Below, in pieces: positions 15,930-24,153 of a stretch of DNA of 64,000 nt. The position numbers and the translations under genes are program-made. Location of the stretch: contig NZ_FNGS01000001.1 of NCBI RefSeq assembly GCF_900103285.1, positions 737,515 to 801,514 of the forward strand, in the 5' to 3' direction. Position 1 is the stretch's first letter, and each line of letters starts with the position of its first letter. Below the pieces are notes generated by a model. The model saw only the letters and a program-made list of their open reading frames with translations. It made no database searches and was not told where the DNA came from. This DNA is from Siphonobacter aquaeclarae (GTDB lineage: Bacteria; Bacteroidota; Bacteroidia; Cytophagales; Spirosomataceae).

Positions 15930-17161
15930 GCGAAACCGGCATCATCGGCGGCGGCATTTCCGGCCTGTGCGCCGCCTGGTACCTCGTCGGGGAAGGCCGG
16001 CAGGTAACGATTTTCAACGACGGGCCGATCGCCGATGGCTGCTCCTTCGGGAATGCCGGTATGATCGTCCCGAGTCACATCATACCCCTGGCACAGCCCG
16101 GCATGATCGCCAAGGGATTGCGCTGGATGTTCGATTCGACCAGCCCGTTTTACATCAAACCACGCCTCAATGCGGCGCTGCTGCGCTGGGGCTGGCAGTT
16201 TTACCGGCATGCCAATGACGAGCACGTAGCGCATTCGATTCCTGCCCTGCGGGATCTCAGTTTGCGCAGCAAGGAACTCTACCGGCAGCTCGCCAAAGAC
16301 CTCGGCTTCACCTGGACCGAAAACGGCCTCTTTATGCTCTACAAAACGGAGAGCGCTGAAAAGGAGATGCGGCACGAAGCCGAAGTCGCGAACGGGGCAG
16401 GTATCGAAGCGAAAGTACTGTCTGCCACTGAGGTACAGACACTTGAACCCAATGTCCGGGTAAACGTACGGGGTGCGGTGTATTTTCCGGGAGATGCGCA
16501 CGTCACGCCCGGAGAAGTCATGCGGGCGCTGGTCGCCGGCCTCAAACAACGGGGCGTTCGTTTTGAGGACGCCGCGGTAACAGGTTTTCAGCGAAATGGC
16601 TCCCGGGTGGCGGGTATCGAAGCCGGTGGAGCTGTTTTTCCGGTAGATGATATCATCGTTGCTGCCGGGGCCTGGTCGCCCGAACTGACGCGCCTCCTCA
16701 ACTACCCCCTCCTGCTTCAGGGCGGTAAGGGCTATAGTTTTGAGTGGGCAACCGGCGCACCCGACCTCCGGGTACCGGCTATCCTGCTGGAAGCGCGGGC
16801 TACCGCTACGCCCATGGCGGGCGGAATACGCTTTGCCGGTACCATGGAAATTGCCGGTACGGACCTGACTGTCAATCCCAACCGCGTGCGGGGTATTCAC
16901 CAGGCCCTGCGGCAGTACTATCCTGATTTTGACGTACCTGCGCCACCGACGAAGCAGGTATGGAGCGGGCTTCGCCCCTGTTCTCCCGACGGACTGCCGT
17001 ACATCGGCCGGTTGCCGGAGTGGGAAAACGTCGTCCTCGCCACCGGCCACGGCATGATGGGCCTCAGCCTGGGTCCGGCCACCGGCGAGCTTGTTGCGCA
17101 ACTGCTTACATCCGGGCTACAGGCTGTAGACCCGGCGCCGTTCCGGCCCGACCGGTTTTAA
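15926..17161 (+). CDS. FAD-dependent D-amino-acid dehydrogenase (DadA-like), probable D-hydroxyproline dehydrogenase
   Basis: A 411-residue flavoprotein of the glycine/D-amino-acid oxidase (DAO) family. The FAD dinucleotide-binding motif GGGISG is within the first 17 residues, FGNAGMIVPSH is the second FAD contact seen in DadA proteins, and the C-terminal GLRPCSPDGLPYIGR and TGHGMMGLSLGPATGELV close the flavin site. It should oxidise cis-4-hydroxy-D-proline to the pyrroline intermediate and pass electrons to the respiratory chain. The ATG at 15926 overlaps the epimerase stop (ATGA). Substrate is inferred from the operon. Confidence 0.86.
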   Translation: MSETGIIGGGISGLCAAWYLVGEGRQVTIFNDGPIADGCSFGNAGMIVPSHIIPLAQPGMIAKGLRWMFDSTSPFYIKPRLNAALLRWGWQFYRHANDEHVAHSIPALRDLSLRSKELYRQLAKDLGFTWTENGLFMLYKTESAEKEMRHEAEVANGAGIEAKVLSATEVQTLEPNVRVNVRGAVYFPGDAHVTPGEVMRALVAGLKQRGVRFEDAAVTGFQRNGSRVAGIEAGGAVFPVDDIIVAAGAWSPELTRLLNYPLLLQGGKGYSFEWATGAPDLRVPAILLEARATATPMAGGIRFAGTMEIAGTDLTVNPNRVRGIHQALRQYYPDFDVPAPPTKQVWSGLRPCSPDGLPYIGRLPEWENVVLATGHGMMGLSLGPATGELVAQLLTSGLQAVDPAPFRPDRF

Positions 17162-17204
17162 CGTGTCAGAATAACGCTTCATCCATTATACTCCTCTAGC
17201 CGCT

Positions 17205-19424
17205 ATGAAACGAACGTTTTACCTGATTCCGATGATGCTGGCGGCGCTATCGGCCGCCCGTGCCCAGCAGGTCGTCGACCGGTACAAAAAAGCAGACCGC
17301 CTGCGCGATCAGGTACAGGATAAGGCGCTGTATATTCCTGCCTCGCCGTCGGCTATTCCCGGCCGGCAGGCTTTTCTGTACAACGTCCAGACTCCGAAGG
17401 GTACGGAATGGCTGGTTGGCGACGCACAGGGCCGCCAACCGGCCTTTGACCCAGCGCGACTCGCCGCGGTCTGGCAGAAGACGACCGGTGAAAAAACCGA
17501 TCCCTATCGCCTGCCCTTCCGGGTACTGACTCCGGTGCGGGAAGGGTTCGAGTTTACCGCTTCAGGAGCCGTCTGGCAGTATGCGCCGGAAAAAGACCAG
17601 CTCCGGAAACTCCGGAACATACCGGAAGCCCGGTATTGGGGGGATCGGGACGAGGAAACCGGGCGCAGGGCTGTCTACTCCCCCGACAGCAGTTATTCTG
17701 CCTTTATCCGGGAGTACAACGTGGTCATCCGGTCGGAGAAAACCAAAACGGAAACGCCCCTGAGCTTTGACGGCTCAGCGGGAGAATACTATTCGGGTGA
17801 TATCCGGTGGTCGCCGGATTCGCGCAAGCTCGTTTCCGTCAAAATCCGGAAGAATACGCCGCATCAGATTTACCTGATCCGTTCTTCTCCCGCCGATCAG
17901 CTTCAGCCCAAACTCGAAACCCGGAATTACCTCAAACCCGGAGACGCGCTTCCGGTGCATCAGCCGGTGTTGTTTCTGGTTGACGACAAGCGGGCTATTC
18001 CATTGGATATGAGTCTTTTCCGGGAACAGTTCAGCCTCTCGAGGCCGGAATGGCGGAAAGACGGCCGGGCTTTTACCTTCGAATTCAACGAACGCGGTCA
18101 TCAGACATACCGGGTACTCGAAGCAGACGGTACCACCGGTCGCGTCAGAGCGATTATCGAAGAAAAAAGTCCGACGTTTATTGACTACAGCGGCAAGAAG
18201 TACCGGGAAGACCTGGGAGACGGCGCCGAGATCGTCTGGGCCTCCGAACGGGACGGCTGGAACCACCTCTATCTTTTCGACGGAAAAACGGGAAAGATCA
18301 AAAAGCAGATTACCCGCGGAGAATGGGTCGTTCGTCGTGTAGTCAATGTCGACGAAAAAAGCCGGACGGTCCTCTTCGCCGCTTCCGGCCGCAACGCAGG
18401 AGAAGACCCCTATCTCCTTCATTATTACCGCATTAAGCTCGACGGAACCGGTCTGACGGATCTGACGCCCGAACCCGCCAATCACAGTATCACCCTGGCA
18501 GATAGTATCTTTCTCGATACCTATTCCCGGGCGGATATGGCGCCAGTCACGGTGCTGCGGCGGCTGAGTGACGGCTCGGTTATCCGCGAACTCGAACGTG
18601 CCGATATATCCGCTTACGAAAAAGCAGGCTGGAAAATGCCGGAAGTATTTTCGGCAACGGGCCGCGACGGGCAAACCGATATCTGGGGGATTATCATCCG
18701 GCCGACAGATTTTGATCCATCCAAAAAGTACCCGGTGATCGAGAATATCTACGCCGGGCCGCACAGTGCCTTTGTGCCCAAGTCGTTTCTGACGTTTACG
18801 GCGATGCACGAACTCGCTGAGCTCGGCTTTATCGTCGTTCAGATCGACGGCATGGGTACTTCCAACCGGTCCAAGGCCTTTCACGACGTGTGTTGGAAAA
18901 ACCTGAAGGACGCCGGTTTTCCGGACCGGATCAAATGGATGGAAGCAGCGGCGCAGAAATATCCGTCGATGGATTTGTCACGGGTAGGTTTGTATGGTAC
19001 CTCAGCGGGCGGGCAAAGCGCCGCCGGCGGGCTTCTTTTTCATCCCGATTTCTACAAAGTCGCCGTCGCCTCCTGTGGCTGCCACGACAACCGGATGGAC
19101 AAAATCTGGTGGAACGAGCAATGGATGGGGTACCCGATCGGCCCGCAGTATGCCGAGTGTTCCAACGTTGTCAACGCCGGAAAGCTGAAAGGAGAACTCC
19201 TGTTGCTGGTCGGAGAGATGGATGACAACGTCGATCCGTCGTCGACCTACCAGTTTGCCGATGCGCTCATCAAAGCGAACAAGAACTTTGACCTGGTCGT
19301 CCTGCCGGGCGTAGGCCACTCCTCCGGCGGTGCGTTCGGGGAGCGGAAACGTCGTGACTTTTTCGTCCGCCATCTCCTTGGTTTTCAACCTCCTGCCTGG
19401 AACGCCCTTATTCCGAATCCATGA
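17205..19424 (+). CDS. S9-family prolyl/dipeptidyl peptidase (DPP-IV-like)
   Basis: A 739-residue exported serine peptidase with signal peptide KRTFYLIPMMLAALSAARAQ. Residues about 90-480 form the N-terminal beta-propeller and about 520-735 the alpha/beta-hydrolase domain. The triad is visible: Ser600 in YGTSAGG, Asp673 in EMDDNVDP and His705 in GVGHSSGG. DPP-IV enzymes remove Xaa-Pro dipeptides, which suits release of proline- and hydroxyproline-containing dipeptides from collagen or extensin peptides. It lies 43 bp after the dehydrogenase and overlaps the DUF885 gene by four bases (ATGA). Within S9, exact subfamily is uncertain. Confidence 0.88.
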   Translation: MKRTFYLIPMMLAALSAARAQQVVDRYKKADRLRDQVQDKALYIPASPSAIPGRQAFLYNVQTPKGTEWLVGDAQGRQPAFDPARLAAVWQKTTGEKTDPYRLPFRVLTPVREGFEFTASGAVWQYAPEKDQLRKLRNIPEARYWGDRDEETGRRAVYSPDSSYSAFIREYNVVIRSEKTKTETPLSFDGSAGEYYSGDIRWSPDSRKLVSVKIRKNTPHQIYLIRSSPADQLQPKLETRNYLKPGDALPVHQPVLFLVDDKRAIPLDMSLFREQFSLSRPEWRKDGRAFTFEFNERGHQTYRVLEADGTTGRVRAIIEEKSPTFIDYSGKKYREDLGDGAEIVWASERDGWNHLYLFDGKTGKIKKQITRGEWVVRRVVNVDEKSRTVLFAASGRNAGEDPYLLHYYRIKLDGTGLTDLTPEPANHSITLADSIFLDTYSRADMAPVTVLRRLSDGSVIRELERADISAYEKAGWKMPEVFSATGRDGQTDIWGIIIRPTDFDPSKKYPVIENIYAGPHSAFVPKSFLTFTAMHELAELGFIVVQIDGMGTSNRSKAFHDVCWKNLKDAGFPDRIKWMEAAAQKYPSMDLSRVGLYGTSAGGQSAAGGLLFHPDFYKVAVASCGCHDNRMDKIWWNEQWMGYPIGPQYAECSNVVNAGKLKGELLLLVGEMDDNVDPSSTYQFADALIKANKNFDLVVLPGVGHSSGGAFGERKRRDFFVRHLLGFQPPAWNALIPNP

Positions 19425-21097
19425 AGCGACTTCTCCTTTCCCTGATCCTTGCGGCGCCGATGGGTGCCGGTGCGCAGTCGGACGATACGCCGTCGATCCT
19501 CACGCAATACCAGGCCGACCGGGGCAGCCTCCGCCGTTTTTATATCATACAGCAGTCGCCCGAACGCTGCGAAAGGTTTAGGCAACTGGATCGGGATTAC
19601 CTTGCCCGGCTCGGAAAGCTGAATTTCGCGAAACTGCCCACTGATCAGCAGGTTGACTACGTACTCTTCAAACGAAACCTCGAAGCAGACCTGAAGCAAC
19701 TGGAAACGGAAGCCACTGAGTACCAGCAGGTAAAAGAGCGGTTTCCCTTTGCGGATTCTATTTATGTGATGGAAAAACGGCGGCGACGGGGGCTTTCGGT
19801 CGACGGCCCCGCCATCGCCCGGGAACTCGATCGCCTCAGCCGGCAGGTTGACGCGGCCAAGGCGGCGAATAAAACACCTCTTCCGGGAAAACTCGCACAG
19901 CGGGCCGGTCGGGTAGCTCAGGGATTGCGGGAAGCGCTAAAGAGCGTTTACACCTTTTACTACGACTACGACCCTGATTTTACCTGGTGGGTAGCAAAGC
20001 CGTACCAGTATCTGTACGATCAACTTGCCGTTTACGGCCGGAGTTTCGACCCGACAGAGGTACGCGAACCGGCTGACAGCAAGGAAATTACAGGCATTGC
20101 TGCCGGTCGGGAGGAACTCGTCCGCCAACTCGCTTACGAGTACATTCCCTATTCGCCGGAAGAACTTGTCGACATCGCCAACAAGGAATTTGCCTGGTGT
20201 GACAAGGAATTACTGAAAGCTTCCCGCGAAATGGGCTTCGGCGACAACTGGAAAGCCGCCCAGGAAAAAGTCAAGAACAGCTATGTCCCGGCGGGCGAGC
20301 AACCGGCGCTGATTCTGCGGTTGTACAACGAATCCATCGATTTTCTGAAGAAAAACGACCTCATCACGATTCCGCCGGTCGCCGAGGAAACCTGGCGGAT
20401 GAGCATGATGTCACCCGAGCGGCAACTGGTCAATCCCTTCTTTCTAGGCGGAGAAGAGATCATCATTTCGTATCCGACTTCGGGCATGGCGCATGCCGAC
20501 AAACTCATGAGTATGCGGGGAAATAATCCGCATTTTTCAAAAGCGACGGTACACCATGAACTGATTGCCGGGCATCATTTGCAGGGTTTCATGAATGACC
20601 GGTACAAAACCTACCGCAACTTCGACACGCCGTTCTGGACCGAAGGCTGGGCGTTGTACTGGGAGATGCTGCTGTGGGACAAAGGATTTGCGAAAACGCC
20701 GGAAGACCGTATTGGCATGCTCTTCTGGCGCATGCACCGCTGTGCCCGGATTATCTTTTCGCTGAACTTCCACCTGGGCAACTGGACGCCGCAGCAATGC
20801 GTGGACTTTCTCGTAGACCGCGTCGGGCACGAACGCGCCAATGCCGAAGGGGAAGTACGCCGCTCGTTTGCCGGCAACTATCCGCCGCTGTATCAGCTCG
20901 CGTACATGACGGGCGGATTGCAGTTTTACGCCCTGCACAAAGAGCTGGTAGACAGCAAAAAGATGACCGATCGGGCCTTTCACGACGCCATCATGCGCCT
21001 GAACGCGCTGCCGGTGGAATTGATCCGTGCTTCCCTTACCGACCGGAAGTTGAAGCCGGATTACCAGGCCGGGTGGCGTTTTTACGACGGCCGTTGA
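19421..21097 (+). CDS. DUF885-family putative metallopeptidase
   Basis: A 558-residue exported protein with signal peptide KRLLLSLILAAPMGAGAQ. DUF885 hallmarks are the zinc-type motif HHELIAGHHLQGFM near residue 375 and EGWALYWE about 40 residues later, giving the His, His and Glu expected of a gluzincin-like peptidase. The family is thought to include carboxypeptidase-type enzymes but is poorly characterised. Its start codon overlaps the stop of the DPP-IV-like gene, implying that the two peptidases are made together and may act on the same proline-rich peptides. Peptidase activity is inferred from motif and context. Confidence 0.85.
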   Translation: MKRLLLSLILAAPMGAGAQSDDTPSILTQYQADRGSLRRFYIIQQSPERCERFRQLDRDYLARLGKLNFAKLPTDQQVDYVLFKRNLEADLKQLETEATEYQQVKERFPFADSIYVMEKRRRRGLSVDGPAIARELDRLSRQVDAAKAANKTPLPGKLAQRAGRVAQGLREALKSVYTFYYDYDPDFTWWVAKPYQYLYDQLAVYGRSFDPTEVREPADSKEITGIAAGREELVRQLAYEYIPYSPEELVDIANKEFAWCDKELLKASREMGFGDNWKAAQEKVKNSYVPAGEQPALILRLYNESIDFLKKNDLITIPPVAEETWRMSMMSPERQLVNPFFLGGEEIIISYPTSGMAHADKLMSMRGNNPHFSKATVHHELIAGHHLQGFMNDRYKTYRNFDTPFWTEGWALYWEMLLWDKGFAKTPEDRIGMLFWRMHRCARIIFSLNFHLGNWTPQQCVDFLVDRVGHERANAEGEVRRSFAGNYPPLYQLAYMTGGLQFYALHKELVDSKKMTDRAFHDAIMRLNALPVELIRASLTDRKLKPDYQAGWRFYDGR

Positions 21098-21158
21098 ACC
21101 CGCGCGGGAAAGCACCGCGATTTCCGTATCTTGTGAACCTACACTTTGTCTCAAACGA

Positions 21159-22583
21159 ATGGCAACACCGTCGGAATTCAAACCCAGACTGACCCTTTTT
21201 GATGCTACCATGATTGTTGCCGGATCCATGATTGGGTCCGGTATTTTTATTGTCAGTGCCGAAATCACGCGGAGTGTCGGCGGAGCAGGCTACATGCTGG
21301 GTATGTGGGTATTGGCAGGTCTGGTGACGATTATTGCTGCTGTGAGCTACGGAGAGCTGGCGGCAATGTATCCCCGGGCCGGCGGACAGTATGTGTACCT
21401 CCGGGAAGCCTACGGGCCGCTGCCAGCTTTTTTGTATGGCTGGACGTTTTTTACCGTTATCCAGACCGGTACGATCGCCGCGGTTGGCGTTGCTTTCTCC
21501 AAATTCACGGCTTACCTCCTGCCGCAAGTCGGCGAAAAGGTGGTATTGCTGGATGCCGGGCTCTTTCAGGTAACAGCCGCGCAGCTGCTGGCCATCGCTT
21601 CGATTGTTTTGCTGACGTATATCAACTCGCGGGGGGTACGAAACGGCGTCGTGATCCAGACGGTGCTGACGTCGGTTAAAATACTCTCCCTGCTTGGTCT
21701 GACGCTTGCCGGACTTTTTTACGGCGCGGATTCGGCTGTCTGGGACGCCAACTGGCAGGACGCCTGGACGTTATCGGCACTGACGCTGGACGGGGATCAG
21801 CTGACATCGACCGCGCTCACGGGCCTGGCGTTTTTCGGTGCGATTGCCATTTCGATGAAGGGGACGCTGTTTTCCAGCGATTCCTGGCATTCCATTACCT
21901 TCATCGCCGGGGAAGTCCGGAACCCGCAGCGCAACATCGGGCTGAGCCTGTTTCTGGGAACGGTCATCGTAACTATCCTGTATGTGCTGACGAATGTGAT
22001 GTACCTGGCGGTCGTTCCGCTGAAAGACATTGCTTTCGCGCCCAACGACCGGGTCGGGATCGTCGCCGCCGACGCCATTTTCGGCTCTGCCGGTACCCTG
22101 GCTATTGCGGTGATGATCATGATCTCGACCTTCGGGTGTAACAACGGCCTGATTTTGTCGGGAGCACGGGTGTACTACACCATGGCGGCAGACGGTCTCT
22201 TCTTTCGGAAAGCCGGTGAACTCAACCGTTTCGGCGTGCCGCAGAACAGCCTTTGGTACCAATGCATCTGGGCATCGGTACTATGCCTTTCCGGCGGGTA
22301 CAACAAGCTGCTGGCCCTGGTTATTTTCGGGGTATTGATTTTCTATATTCTGACGATCATCGGTATTTATGTGCTTCGTGTTCGGCAGCCGCACCTTCCC
22401 CGCCCGTACAAGGCGTTCGGGTACCCGTTTCTCCCCGCCATTTATGTCGTCGTGGCGTCGTTCCTGGCGTTACTGCTGCTGCTCTTCGAAACCGAATATA
22501 CCCTGCCCGGATTGGGACTGATACTCCTCGGCATACCGGTTTATTACCTCAGCCGGAGAAAGGAAGCTACGGTACCCGACTGA
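21159..22583 (+). CDS. APC-superfamily amino acid permease
   Basis: A 474-residue inner-membrane transporter with about 12 helices. The first helix contains the broken-helix substrate motif GSMIGSGIFI, and helix 2-3 shows the typical YGELAAMYPRAGGQYVYL. It closes the operon, 61 bp after the DUF885 gene, so it is the likely uptake route for the amino acids (proline, hydroxyproline) or small products freed by the two exported peptidases. The C-terminal part (LPRPYKAFGYPFLP) is typical of the LAT-like APC branch, which suggests exchange or proton symport. Substrate is inferred from position. Confidence 0.9.
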   Translation: MATPSEFKPRLTLFDATMIVAGSMIGSGIFIVSAEITRSVGGAGYMLGMWVLAGLVTIIAAVSYGELAAMYPRAGGQYVYLREAYGPLPAFLYGWTFFTVIQTGTIAAVGVAFSKFTAYLLPQVGEKVVLLDAGLFQVTAAQLLAIASIVLLTYINSRGVRNGVVIQTVLTSVKILSLLGLTLAGLFYGADSAVWDANWQDAWTLSALTLDGDQLTSTALTGLAFFGAIAISMKGTLFSSDSWHSITFIAGEVRNPQRNIGLSLFLGTVIVTILYVLTNVMYLAVVPLKDIAFAPNDRVGIVAADAIFGSAGTLAIAVMIMISTFGCNNGLILSGARVYYTMAADGLFFRKAGELNRFGVPQNSLWYQCIWASVLCLSGGYNKLLALVIFGVLIFYILTIIGIYVLRVRQPHLPRPYKAFGYPFLPAIYVVVASFLALLLLLFETEYTLPGLGLILLGIPVYYLSRRKEATVPD

Positions 22584-22604
22584 TTATCAGCCTTAAAATA
22601 AATA

Positions 22605-22641
22605 GTATTAATAAATGCAACGTTGTTGCATTTATTAATAC
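22605..22641. promoter_or_regulatory. 37-bp perfect palindrome upstream of the DUF421 gene
   Basis: Arms gtattaataaatgcaac and gttgcatttattaatac, 17 bp each and exact complements, flank gtt. The inner core ATGCAAC-N3-GTTGCAT is identical to the arms of the site at 10226 and shares GCAAC-N3-GTTGC with the site at 10245. The right arm runs into a TAnnTTTG promoter box, so a bound protein would block transcription. Confidence 0.8.
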
Positions 22642-22646
22642 CTTTG
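22639..22646 (+). promoter_or_regulatory. TAnnTTTG -7 promoter box overlapping the palindrome
   Basis: The bases read TACCTTTG and the first three are the end of the palindrome's right arm. Transcription should start a few bases downstream, about 30 bases before the first hairpin of the leader. Confidence 0.5.
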
Positions 22647-22682
22647 TTGCGCTCTCACACTATTTTTAATGTGGAAATCAAC

Positions 22683-22740
22683 AGACGGTATGTTCCCGTC
22701 TTCCGAAAAGATGCCTTCTCTGAGGGCATCTTTTTTTGTG
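22683..22740 (+). ncRNA. Two-hairpin leader RNA ending in an intrinsic terminator
   Basis: Hairpin 1 pairs agacgg (22683-22688) with ccgtct (22696-22701). Hairpin 2 is a perfect 10-bp stem, aaaagatgcc (22706-22715) with ggcatctttt (22725-22734), running into a seven-T tract: a complete intrinsic terminator before the DUF421 start at 22777. With the promoter box at 22639 this predicts a transcript of about 85-90 bases. It could be an attenuator for DUF421 or an independent small RNA under the palindrome-binding regulator. I do not recognise a known riboswitch. Confidence 0.6.
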
Positions 22741-22776
22741 GAATATTCTTTTTCAGAAAGGAGGAAAAAACAAACC

Positions 22777-23280
22777 ATGATACTGACCATCGATTGGGAG
22801 GCATTCTGGTTGCCTTCAACTTCCCTCCCGGAAATTCTGCTTCGCGGAAGCATTACCTACTGGGCGATTTTTCTGCTTTTCCGCCTCTTCCGGAGGGGTA
22901 CGGGGCAGCTCACGATCAGCGACGTACTGCTGATTACCCTCATCGCCGACGCGGCACAGAACGGCATGGCGGGCGACTACAAGTCAATCACCGAAGGGCT
23001 GGCGCTCGTTGTTACCCTGTTTTTCTGGGATTATGCCATCGATTACATGGGGTATCACAGTCTCTGGTTTCGGAAAAGGATGGTTCCAAAGGCCGTTATG
23101 CTTATCCGGAACGGTAAAATACTGAACAGGAACCTTCAAAAAGAATTGCTTTCGCTGGAAGAGCTGGAGGGTCTTCTCCGGGAAAACGGGGTGGACGACC
23201 CCCGTAAAGTCAAGGCCTGCTACCTCGAAAGCAGCGGAAACATCAGCGTGGTCATCCGTGAAAAAACGTCAGGGAAGTAA
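22777..23280 (+). CDS. DUF421 (YetF-like) membrane protein
   Basis: A 167-residue protein: about three membrane helices in residues 20-95, then a cytoplasmic YetF-type domain (about 95-165) with the pattern KAVMLIRNGKILNRNLQKELLSLEEL and KACYLESSGNISVV. I chose the ATG at 22777 because family similarity begins there and because a purine-rich aaaggagg lies at 22757-22764, rare in this window. An in-frame ATG at 22669 would read through the terminator hairpin and is unlikely. DUF421 function is poorly known; links with spore and envelope proteins exist in Firmicutes. Control by the palindrome at 22605 ties it to the G3E GTPase. Confidence 0.82.
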   Translation: MILTIDWEAFWLPSTSLPEILLRGSITYWAIFLLFRLFRRGTGQLTISDVLLITLIADAAQNGMAGDYKSITEGLALVVTLFFWDYAIDYMGYHSLWFRKRMVPKAVMLIRNGKILNRNLQKELLSLEELEGLLRENGVDDPRKVKACYLESSGNISVVIREKTSGK

Positions 23281-23328
23281 AACCTTTTTGGGCTCCTTCG
23301 GTTTATCTTGAGCACCTAACCCCGAAAA

Positions 23329-23916
23329 ATGATGAAAAAGGTATTGGTTTCCCTGCTGGTACTGGCAGGATTTTCTTCTTACGCGCAGGACTACAAGCCC
23401 TGGAAACTGACGGTAGCCGGCGGTTATGCCCGGCCCTGGAACAAAGGCGGCAAGTCCGGCTTTGTCTACAGCGCCGAGCCGCAATACGGTGTCAGTAATT
23501 TTTTCGACATCGGGCTGCGGCTGGAGCAGGCCTTCATCAACCGGCCGGAGGTCCTGAATGGCCTGGCTTATGACAGCGAAGCCAAATCAGCCCTTTCGGG
23601 TATGGCAACGCTGAACTACAACATCCGGCTGGCGACGACCGTGAAGCTGTACGCCGGTACGGGCGTGGGTCTGTACCGCTTTGGCAGTAGCCAGAAGACC
23701 ATCAACGGGCAGCCCTACACGCTGAAAACCGCGACCCGTACGGGATTGCTCCTTCGGACCGGTCTGAAAATCGAGCAGTGGTCGGCCGAGCTGGCGTATA
23801 ATTTCATTCCCAGTGTAACAGACAAAAGCACCACAACGGGCGATAAGCTGGTCGGCAAGAATTCGTACTTCACCATCAAGGTAGGGTATACGTTTGGAGG
23901 TGGATTGAAGGAGTAA
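23329..23916 (+). CDS. Small outer-membrane beta-barrel protein
   Basis: A 195-residue protein with signal peptide KKVLVSLLVLAGFSSYAQ. The mature sequence has alternating strand pattern and paired aromatic residues, with strands such as KLTVAGGYARPW, FDIGLRLEQAF, ATLNYNIRLATTVKLYAGTGVGLYRF and a C-terminal YFTIKVGYTFGGG, as in the OmpW/OprF-like eight-strand porin class. It probably spans the outer membrane; no specific ligand can be named. It follows DUF421 by 48 bp and ends at a terminator, so it could be read from the same promoter. Confidence 0.8.
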   Translation: MMKKVLVSLLVLAGFSSYAQDYKPWKLTVAGGYARPWNKGGKSGFVYSAEPQYGVSNFFDIGLRLEQAFINRPEVLNGLAYDSEAKSALSGMATLNYNIRLATTVKLYAGTGVGLYRFGSSQKTINGQPYTLKTATRTGLLLRTGLKIEQWSAELAYNFIPSVTDKSTTTGDKLVGKNSYFTIKVGYTFGGGLKE

Positions 23917-23938
23917 CTGATCCGGCACTGTATTCAGG

Positions 23939-23967
23939 GCTGTCTCTCAACGGAGGCAGCTTTTTTT
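23939..23967 (+). terminator. Intrinsic terminator after the beta-barrel gene
   Basis: Stem gctgtctc/ggaggcagc (with a G-T pair and a bulge) followed by seven Ts, about 20 bases after the stop codon. Confidence 0.75.
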
Positions 23968-24153
23968 GTTTTCAGACATTCTTATCTTTTGAAAAATTGT
24001 GGCAGTTAAATAAATGTTATTACTTAGTATTTTGATTCAATCCCAACCTTAACACGTTACTTTATGCCCGGTTTTCTTACCTGAAATCGATTCCGGATAC
24101 CGTCCGGAAAGATGCTTTTCCCTTCTTTTTGCCAACCTGTTAACAAATCTCAG

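Noticed and set aside
15917-17101. 394-codon minus-strand frame
   Set aside because: It mirrors the FAD dehydrogenase gene, which carries the FAD motifs and is in operon phase.
22669-22776. In-frame upstream ATG of DUF421
   Set aside because: The extension would be encoded by the terminator hairpin region and is not like the family; the start at 22777 has better support.
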